This document shows positions 11,090 to 20,240 of a stretch of DNA of 64,000 nt, in pieces. A program made the translations under genes and the position numbers. The notes below the pieces were generated by a model, which had not been told where the DNA came from, searched no databases, and saw only the letters and a program-made list of their open reading frames with translations. Numbering within the stretch: position 1 is the first letter of the stretch; every line of letters starts with the position of its first letter. Origin of the DNA: Closterium sp. NIES-65 (lineage: Eukaryota > Streptophyta > Zygnematophyceae > Desmidiales > Closteriaceae); contig CANXME010002096.1 of the NCBI GenBank assembly GCA_948144175.1, forward strand, positions 1,736,001-1,800,000, read 5' to 3'.

Positions 11090-14000
11090 TTATTGCCTCC
11101 GTTGTGCATGGAACGCTTGAAGCTTTCGTTGTGCTTGCATGATCTGCAAAAAATGTTGTGGACGGGGGACGGGGGACGGAGGAGGGAGGTGGAGGGGAGA
11201 GGGGGTGGGGAAGGTTTGTGGAGTAAATGTGCTTCCGGGTTTATGGAATGATGGTGCAGGAGGGCAGAAGAACGAGTGGGAGCCTTAAGATTACAGGGAG
11301 AGGGGAATGCCGTGCTGCTGAAATGAAGAGAAGGGGAGAGGATAGGATGGGCTAGAGGGATACACAGAAATGGAGTACAAAAGATTAGAATGAAAGGTTG
11401 CTGCAGAAACTGATGTGGTTTGCAAATGACAACAACAGAATCTCTTGAGTCCGAGCAGTGAAAGGATAAAGAGTGCTGTGTATAACGAGGATATGTGGAA
11501 GGGGGAAGTGGGGCACTGTGGGGAACTCACGTCCTGCTGTTTTGATGCTTGCTTCTGCTCTAGCTGCTTCAGTGCCCCCTCCAGCCGCTTACTGCAATGG
11601 AATGTTTTTGGATGTAGGCATGCGAATGTATGTAGTTACATGTAGATGCATTTAAATGTATGTAGTTACTTGTAGATGCATGTAAATGTATTTAGTTACG
11701 CGTTGATGCATGTGAATGTATTTTAGTTACGCGTTGATCCATGTGAATGTATTTTGTTACGTGTTGATGCATGTGAATGCATATAGTTACGTGTAAATGC
11801 ATGTGAATGTATACAGTTACGTGTAAATGCATGTGAATGTATTTAGTTACGCGTTGATGCACGTGAATATTGTAGAGCACAGGTGGCGAGACACATGGGA
11901 GGTCAGTAACACATGGCATGGTCACATGGCATGGTCACATGGCATGGTCACATGGCATGGTCACATGGCATAAACACATGGCATGGTCACATGGCATAAA
12001 CACATGGCATGGTCACATGGCATAAACACATGGCATGGTTACATGGCATAAACACATGGCATGGTCACATGGCATGGTCACATGGCATGGTCACATGGCA
12101 TCGTCACATGGCATGTCAACAACAGACGCATGGTCAACACCCCATGGTGCCCTCTTGCGTTAAAACTCCGTCCACAGCAACCCTCCACCCCTCACCCACC
12201 CAATTCCCCACACCTCCCCCCTTTCTCGCCCTCTGTTCCCCTCCCGCCCGCACCCCCCTCTCCACTCACACACTCATACTCCACCGGAGTAGATACATTC
12301 AACCTGCTTCCCCACGTTCGCCAGGTCTTACCAGGTCTTGCGGCACGAGCTCCCTCTCACGCAACTGCCATGCACAGCACCTCCCCCCCTTCTCCCTCCC
12401 CCCCTGTTCCCCCCTACCCCCTCCATCCACCCACACTCACACTTCACTAGAGATGTATTCCAGCCGCTTCCCCACGTTTGCCCGGGCCTCTGCCAGGTCT
12501 TGTGGCACGAGCACCGGGCCTATCAGCTTGAACACCTTCGCATCCTCCTCTAGTAGCTCCAGCTCCTGGCGAGGAAGGAGAGGGAAGAAGAATAAGACTT
12601 GAACCATGGGGGGGTTAGAAGGGTCTTGTGGCACGAGCACCGGGCCAATCAGCTTGAACACCCTGGCGTCTTCCTCTAGCAGCTCCTGATGAGGAGAGGG
12701 AGAGAGAAGGGACGGTGGAGAGGCGAAGGGCGGTTGAAGGGTGTCAAGGCTTGAGGCACGAGCACAGGGCCAATCAGCTTGAACACCCTGGCGTCTTCCT
12801 CTAGTAAATCCAACTCCTAAAAGGAGGTGTGGGAAGGCGAGATAAGAGGAGAGGCGTGGGGGGTAGAAGGGACTTGCGGCATGAGCACAGGGCCAATCAG
12901 CTTGAACACCCTGGCGTCTTCCTCTAGTGAATTCAACTCCAGAAGGGGAGAAGCAGAGAGAAGGGATGGTTAAAGGTGGAGAGGAAGGGGAGGTGAGATG
13001 CGGGGCACGGTTGATACCATATCGTGTCGTGAACACCACCCCAATCATAGCCCTTCAACACAATCACACCCCACCGTTATCACATTCCACTAGAGTCCCA
13101 ATACCACATTCCGTTACAGTCACAGACTTGCACCACCACCCAATGATAGCCCTTAACCGTAAGCACATCCCACTGGTATCACATCCTGCTGCAGTTCCAA
13201 CCAACACCACCACATTCTGTCACAGTCACCCCCTTTGCCCCCCATCTAGTCACATCCCAGTCAAGTATCGCTGAGCCGTAAGGATCCAATCTTATAACGA
13301 AGTAGCAGCAAACGGGAAGAAACACATACGCAGCAAAGAAACGAGACCGTAAAAAAAATCCCAGACCTTTCTCGCTTCTAACAGTCACCGCTTTTGTACC
13401 ATCTCGTCACATCCCGGTACAAAACCGCTCAGCCGCAACACGTACCACACTCTCCAATGACCGCCCATTATAATCGCCTCCCACTGTTACCACACCACAT
13501 TCCGCTACAGTCACACACACCTTCTGCACCATCTCGTTCTCGTTCAGCTGCAGGCTGTACTGCCGCCGCACCTTGTGATTGCGTGTGATGTCTGCCGAAG
13601 GGGAGGGGGAGGGGGAGGGGGAGGGGGAGGGGGAGGGGGAGGGGGAGGGGGAAGGGGAGGGGGAGGGGGAGGGGGAGAGGGAAGGGGAGGGAAGGGAAGG
13701 GAGAGGGATATGCTAGACTAGAGGTGCCTCTTCGATCCTCAGCTGCAGGCTGTACTGCCGCCGCACCTCGTGGTTGCGCGCTATGTCTGGCATGGGGGGA
13801 AAGGAAGGGGAAGGGGGGAGAATAGGGAGGGGGAGGGGGAAGAAGGAAGGGGGCGGAAGGCGGGTACTAGAAGTGTTTGCTTGACTCTCAGCTGCAGGCT
13901 GTACTGCCGCCGCACCTTGTGATTGCGCGCTATGTCTGCACGTGGGAAGGGGAAGACGAGCGGGAGGACGAGGGGGAGGGAGCAGGGGAGGGCAGGGAGG

Positions 14001-14521
14001 AAGTGGGTGGGGTGGGGGAGAGGGGAGGTGCTAGAAATGTCTTGTCAATTCTCAGCTGCAGGCTGTACTGCCGCCGCACCTTGTGGTTCCGCGCGCTGTC
14101 TGCACGCGACAGGGGAGGGCGGAAAAGCGCAAGGGTTGGCGGGGAAGGAAGGCGAACGGGGGAGAGAGGGACGGGGGAGAGGGGAAGGGCGAGAGGGGGA
14201 AGATGGGGGGAAGAAGATGGCGGAAGGGAGCTGTATGCTGTGATGCATCTTGCCGCATTTCTTTCGCGTGTCGTCTGTGAAGAAGACAAGAGCAAGCCAC
14301 GGGAATCTTCCTGCCCAGAAAATAAGAATGCTGATCTACGGTCGAGATTCAAACAGTACCCGGAAAACGGCGATCCGATTCGTTTTTTTCCGAATTGCTA
14401 CGCGAAGATTAGAAGGACCAGCAGAGAATTCGAAATCGTCGCGCTTACCCTTCTCGAGGGACCGAAGCGCGTTCACTTCTGCTTCCAGCTGCTGCTGCAA
14501 CTCTCGCAGCGCCGCCGCCAT
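11090..14521 (-). CDS. PFD6: prefoldin subunit 6 (beta-type prefoldin)
   Basis: Five exons on the minus strand: 14521-14449, 13591-13521, 12565-12441, 11591-11531, 11143-11090. Phases join without conflict and give 127 residues, the usual length (about 125-130) of plant PFD6. Prefoldin is a cytosolic hexameric co-chaperone (two alpha-type and four beta-type subunits) that hands unfolded actin and tubulin to the CCT chaperonin; PFD6 is a beta-type subunit. Seen in the sequence: N-terminal helix starting MAAALRELQQQLEAEVNALR, the RRQYSLQLNENE beta-hairpin part, the family signature EEDAKVFKLIGPVLVPQD, and a C-terminal coiled-coil helix ending HAQRRQ. Introns 2 to 4 (coordinates falling) contain extra truncated copies of exons 2 and 3, described separately. 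It lies head-to-head with the GT43 gene. Splice sites are all GT-AG. Identification is strong; expression is not shown. Confidence 0.93.
11605..11875. repeat. tandem repeat, unit about 31 bp, in PFD6 intron
   Basis: About eight diverged copies of a unit of the form GTTACGTGTAAATGCATGTG followed by AATGTATTTA. Lies in the intron between exons 4 and 3 of PFD6. Confidence 0.8.
11905..12118. repeat. ACATGGCATGGTC-type tandem repeat in PFD6 intron
   Basis: About 15 copies of CACATGGCATGGT and its variant CACATGGCATAAA (13 bp). Immediately follows the 31-bp array; both expand the same intron. Confidence 0.85.
12296..12360 (-). repeat. PFD6: truncated copy of the 3' part of PFD6 exon 3
   Basis: Reverse complement resembles the stretch of exon 3 coding LVPQDL through GKR plus the intron start, but is degenerate. 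It lies downstream (in gene direction) of the intact exon 3 at 12565-12441. Confidence 0.75.
12620..12945 (-). repeat. PFD6: three truncated copies of PFD6 exon 3 (5' half)
   Basis: Copies at about 12627-12690, 12750-12820 and 12870-12944 each repeat the exon 3 stretch for EEDARVFKLIGPVLVPQ, differing from the intact exon at 12441-12565 by a few bases. The first two keep an AG acceptor-like sequence in front. All stop before the LAEARANV coding part, so none can replace exon 3. Confidence 0.88.
13595..13712. repeat. (GGGGAG)n microsatellite
   Basis: About 18 near-perfect GGGGAG units just upstream (gene direction) of the intact PFD6 exon 2. Confidence 0.9.
13740..14102 (-). repeat. PFD6: three truncated copies of PFD6 exon 2
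   Basis: Copies at 13740-13789, 13889-13938 and 14053-14102 repeat the acceptor (CAG) and the first 48 or so bases of exon 2 (coding ARNHKVRRQYSLQL). Only the copy at 13521-13591 continues through NENEMVQK to a GT donor. The three extra copies stop at the CAGCTG codons and lack a good donor in phase, so they look like decoy acceptors. Confidence 0.9.
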
Positions 14522-15493
14522 GATCCTCCCGCAACGTCGACGAGCAGGTTCAGCAACGACCGCTCCTTCGTTTCCGTCGCAAAGTCTGCTGCGAAAAGAT
14601 CAGCAAGCGCTATTCGCGAATCTGCCGCTGAACAGGGAGTGGATGGAGAGGGACGTTGGGTGTGATCGTGAAATGAAGGAGCTTCCATCTCGATACAGAG
14701 TACTTTGTTAATGGATGGCTTGAGAGTAGTTTCATTACGGCTCGATGGATGATAGAGGTTTCAGAGCGGTGCAAATACGTTCTGTGTAACGTCTGTGTAG
14801 TACAGGATTCTAGTGGGGGACTTCGTTTCAGATGTGGCGAAATTCGCAGAAGAATCTGCTGCTAGTTCGCCAAGAGTAATTCTGGGGCTTTTTAGGTTTT
14901 CGCAAGCCGAAAAACTCGCTGACAAGGTAACCACGAAGTTCTTCGTCAAGCAGCAAGGCCCGCCCAACACCTCAGAAGCCATGGCTGAGAATTCTCATGC
15001 GGCATGGTAGCCGTAGCTTGCTGATCTGATTCAGCTCAGCTCACACGCACTTCAGCTGATCTCACGACCGCGGTCGTATCACCGATGTGCTTGCTGGGTC
15101 GCTCGCCCCGCGATCCCGTCTCTCTGATCCCAATTTGTCTCTCGCATCGAGAAAGTAATCCGTCGATCTAATCCATTCCTGATTCCTCGTCCTGATTGCT
15201 GCGGGCAAAGGCGCAAGGGTATTCGAGCAAAAGGGGCTTTATTCCTCTGCGTGTTCGGCCAGCCACAGCAGAGAGGCGCATGGTGTTTTTGAGAATTCTA
15301 AAAAGCACCCCAAGATGACTGATAAATCAACCCGAAGGTCGTTCCGGCCATGGATCGTCGCGCCGCTAGTGCCTTTTTGACTACGCTAGTTTACCTATTT
15401 AGTCTTTCCTCGGTTCTCATGCAAGTATTGATTCAATTTTAGGTGTAGATTACAGTCCGAGCCAGTTCCACCCCATTCGAGCGTGTTTCAGCC
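14522..15493. promoter_or_regulatory. divergent promoter region between PFD6 and GT43 gene
   Basis: A 972-bp interval separates the start codons of two genes transcribed away from each other, so both promoters and 5' untranslated regions should be here. No clear TATA box, and no specific regulatory motif is claimed. A minus-strand frame at 14982-14761 is open but has no recognisable product. Confidence 0.45.
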
Positions 15494-18400
15494 ATGAATC
15501 CCGCACCGTTGGGTCGAGTCGCGAGCCGGCCGGCAGCGATAGGTCGCGTGGGGCGAATCCGGCTGCTGCTGGTGGCTCTGGGCGGCGCGATGATCCTCTC
15601 GGGCCTCCGATTCGTCAATCGCACGACGAACCTCGTCGCGCCTGCCAGCGACGAATTCGCGAACTTCACGAGTTTCGGCGAGCGATCACGCGAAGATTCT
15701 CCGCGGCCTGCATCGTCATCGCCAGTCGCGTCTTCTTTCCCCTCCTCCTCCACTAATATCCCTTCCGATACAAGCACATCTTCCTCATCATCATCTTCCT
15801 CGTCGTCGTCCTCCCCCACCTCGTTGCACAGCACGCCCTCGTTACAGTCACAACCAATCGCAGCCGTTCCACCCACTCCGATTAGCTCTCAACCAGATCA
15901 ATCCTCAGCCGTCCGATCACTAGAAAACGGCTCTCAAATCTCTGGAATTGCAGTCCGTCCCCCTCCGGCCAAAGATAATACACAAGAAGCTGATAGTAAC
16001 CCGAGTGGTAACCAGAGTGGTAACCAGGTGGACGCGACAGAGGACCCGGTATTGGCGCTGCAGCGAGCGGTGAAGCCCGAGGGGATTAAATGGTCGTTGC
16101 TCGCCGTCACGCCCACCCACGCGCGCGCCATGCAGGTGGGTGGAATTGTCTGTCTCACTATAAGGCGCCTCAGAACAATCCTGCTGTTTGGAAACTCTGT
16201 GCCGAGTATTGATTGCGTTGTCAAGTAAAGACGTGGCTGCTGCTGGCTGTCACGCCCAACCACGCGCGCGCCATGCAGGTGGGTGTGGTGCGAGGCTGAA
16301 ATCCCTTTTAGAGAATTCTCTAGACCCTCCACTGCAATCACCCATGCAGGTGGGTGCCGTGAACCTCCCACACCCTCCCCTCTCTTATTTTGAGTCGACT
16401 CAAAACCACACCCTCCCCTCTCTTCCCGCTCCGCGCGCCCCGTTCCACTCGAGCTGAAGATGAGATGAGAGACCACCTTCGCACGCCCACCACGTCCAAA
16501 GATGAGATGAGATGTACTTCTTTTGTCTCGCCGCCTCTCTCCCCCCCTCCGCCTCTCCCTTCCCCTTTCCCTTCATTCCCGTCCCCCCTTCCTCCCCCCC
16601 ACCACGTCCTCTACTTCATCCGCCTCCCGGCCTATCTGTGATCGCTGTGACCCTTGGTGTCCTTCCCAGGTGTAGCGAGGTTGTTTTTGAGACGTCTCAC
16701 TTTTGATCGACTCAAAAGAGACGTCTCAAAAACAACCTCGCTACACGTGACCCTTGGTGTCCTTCCCCCTTACCACTCCCCTCTCCCCTTCCGCTTCCCA
16801 GGTCGTTTACTTCATCCGCCTGGCTGCTTTTCTGCGCTCTGCGGGACCGCTGGTGTCCCTCGTCCCTTACCACTCCCCTCTCCCCTTCCACTCCCCCCCC
16901 CCCCCCCCGCTTCCCCTACCCCTCCTCCCTCTTTCTCCCCCCACCAGGTGGTTTACTTCATCCGCCTGGCCGCCTATCTGCGCTCGCTGGGTCCCTTGGT
17001 GCTCTGGATTGTCATAGAGGCGCCGCTTAAGGTACACTCCTTGTCGTGCGGTCACCCCTTTGACTGTTGAGTCGACTCAGCAGTCGCTCGCTGGGTCCCT
17101 TGGTGCTCTGGATTGTCATAGAGGCGCCGCTTAAGGTACACTCCTTGTCGTGCGGTCACCCCTTTGACTGTTGAGTCGACTCAGCAGTCGCTCGCTGGGT
17201 CCCTTGGTGCTCTGGATTGTCATAGAGGCGCCGCTTAAGGTACACTCCTTGTCGTGCGGTCACCCCTTTGACTGTTGAGTCGACTCAAAAGTCGCTCGCT
17301 GGGACCGCTGGTGCTCTGGATAGTCATAGAGGCGCCGCTTAAGGTACAGTCTTGCATCCGAACCGCGTTTTGAGTCGACTCAAAACGCGCCGCTTAAAGC
17401 CAGGGTCTCAAGTAAGCAAAGGAGCCATCAACCGCAAAGCAGTTGAAGCTAGGTTACCTAGTTAGTGCAGGCGAATTTCTGTTTGGTTGGGTTGGAAATC
17501 TACCCCCGTCAGTGCCTCAAAAGCAATTGCACAAGTTTTGAGTACGTGAGACTTTCGACGATTCTGGGGCACTTTAGGTTCGGATCCGAACCATATTTAC
17601 AAACCTGGAAGGTTCGGCTACACCTAGCGATTTGAATTTGTTTTTTACCCCTCGCTTCACCCCTCTTCAAACTTCACAATTCGCCAACCAATCACAAACA
17701 AACTTGCACTGTCAACTGCAAAACACTTGCAGTACGTGAGACCCTGGCTTTAAGGCGCAGTCCGCAGTACGACTCTGGGAGAAACGCTTAAAAACGCTTT
17801 TTTCAGATACAGTCCTCGATATGACCCTGGGGGAAACGCTTTTAGATTGTGTTTTGAGTCAATTCAGAACACTTTGAAGGCACTGTGTTTACTCTGAACT
17901 GATCCTTGGAAGAAAAACTTTGAAGGTGTTTCCAGACAAGCAAGGTGTGCAGTGCGGTGCCGCTCTTTTCGTGTGATGCTAAAGGTTAAAAGTAGCGTTC
18001 TTGTTGCTCCACCTCTCCATCCCTGTCGACTCCTGTCCACCCTCTCAACTCCCGTTTAGCCCTCTCCACCCCTCTCCACCCCTCTCCACCCTCCCTCATG
18101 CCTCCCTGGGAAGACAGAGGAGACGGCGGAGCTGCTGAAGCAGCACGCGGGGTCGTGCCTGCCAGCTGGCGACGCCAGCTGTCGGCGAATCAACTACGTC
18201 CACCTGGAGACCCGCCGGGTGAGAGGCGGTTGAGCTGCTATGATTCTGTTTGGTTCTGTTCTGTTCTGTTCTGTTCTTGGACATGTTGTTTCCTTGGAAG
18301 TGGGGGGGAGGGGAGGGAAGGAGGAGAAGGGGGGGTGCGGGGGCGGGCATGTACACACACGTTCCGTTTTTGTTGATAATATAATTTCAACCTCTTATAT

Positions 18401-20148
18401 CAATAACTTAATGCATCATCGTCATTGTTCCATTCCATTTTGTTCTTTTCCATTTTGTTCCGTTCCGCATTTCGTTCCATGCATCATCAGGTGAACATAT
18501 CCAATTGGAGCAAGGCAGTGCTGCAGCGGAACGCGTTGCTCTCGACTTGATTGTTGCTGCATGATCCCTAATGTTGCATAGACCATCACTGCGAGTTGTC
18601 TGTAGCACTTCATTTCACTGCATGCACTCACCATGCACCATCAGGTGGAGTCATCCAAGTGCAACAAGGCAGTGCTGCAGCGCCACCAACAGCATCCTCA
18701 TAGTCGTGATTACACAGTTGTGATCCTCATCCCTGCATGCATTTGAGATGAGACGTCTCAAAAGCAGCGCCGCAATCAGCATCCTCATAGTCGTGATTAC
18801 ACAGTTGTGATCCTCATCCCTGCATGCTCGACTATCATCATGCCATGCCATGCCATGCACCGCACGCACTCATCAGATGGAGACGTCCAAGTGGAACAAG
18901 GCGGTGCTGCAGCTTCGAAGCTTTCCACCATTTGATTCCATTCCATTCCATTCCTATCATCCTTTTACTGCATGCACTCACCATCAGATGGAGACGTCCA
19001 AGTGGAACAAGGCAGTGCTGCAGCATTGTCAACGATCTCCTGATGCTTCCATTCTCACATGCTCATCATTTAACTGTGTGCATGCATGCATCATCACCAT
19101 CCCATGCACCATTAGGTGGAGACGTCCAAGTGGAACAAGGCAGTGCTGCAGCGCAACACCGCGCTCGACTTCATTCAGGAGAGGCGCATTCAAGGCGTCG
19201 TTTACTTCATGGACGATGACAATGCGTACCTCCCTCAGGTGGGGTTGACTCGTAGTACTGCGAAGTGTGATCGTACTGCCACGTGTCTCAAGAGGAGAGG
19301 CGCATTCAGGGCGTCGTTTGCTTCATGGATGGTGACATTGCGTACCTTCCCCAGGTAGGACTGTACTGAGAAATGACTGTAATGCGCCGTGACTGCCATT
19401 TGAAGTGAGTGGCTGTTGCGGAGGTTTTTCACTCGTGTGTATTTTTCCGAGAATGACTACAAGCACATTAGAAATGTGATTACTTTCACCCTCCCCTGGT
19501 ACCGTCAATCTCTACTTATTGCTCAATGTTTCCTGTTTCGTTCCGTTTGTTGATAATTCAAGCTGAGAGTTCCATCGTTATTCTGCTGGCTGACTTATGT
19601 TCGGTTAAATGCTATTTGACCGCCCCTTTTTTTTCCGAGGACCCCTGCTCTTAAAGCTGCGGTCTACATGCTAAAATGGGTTTTGGGGGGTAATCTAGGT
19701 GCACACCCTTTCGCGTTTGTTGATTGAAGAGCGAATTGTTTTCTTTCCCAAAACACCTGTGCGAGGACTTCGCACCCCGCTGACGAGCGCAGTCAATTTC
19801 GTGAGTGAGTTCGCTTTGGGGGGCCCACATCCGCGGAAAGGCGAAGATTTCTGCGCAGAACACAAACAACCAAGCGGAAATTTCTGCGCCCATCCCCCTC
19901 CTTCCTTCCGCATCGATTGTTCGTTTCTCCGACGGGACAGTGCTACCCTGTTTTCAAGTGATAAACCAGGGCCTGTACCTCGAAGTATGTAGATCGCAGC
20001 TTCAACATTCCCTTCACGAATGTCTGTTCTACTCTTGTGTGTCTCGAGTCAAGTTCCTTACACAGCATCCAAAACGTTTGTCTCATGCCTTTTTCTATCA
20101 TTTTCTCATTGCTTTCCCACAGGCCCAGTTCTTTATCGAGTTCCAGAG

Positions 20149-20240
<92 letters not shown>

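Noticed and set aside
12437-13048. 203-codon minus-strand frame as a separate protein
   Set aside because: It reads through the real PFD6 exon 3, its copies and introns in one frame by chance; family comparison supports only 12441-12565.
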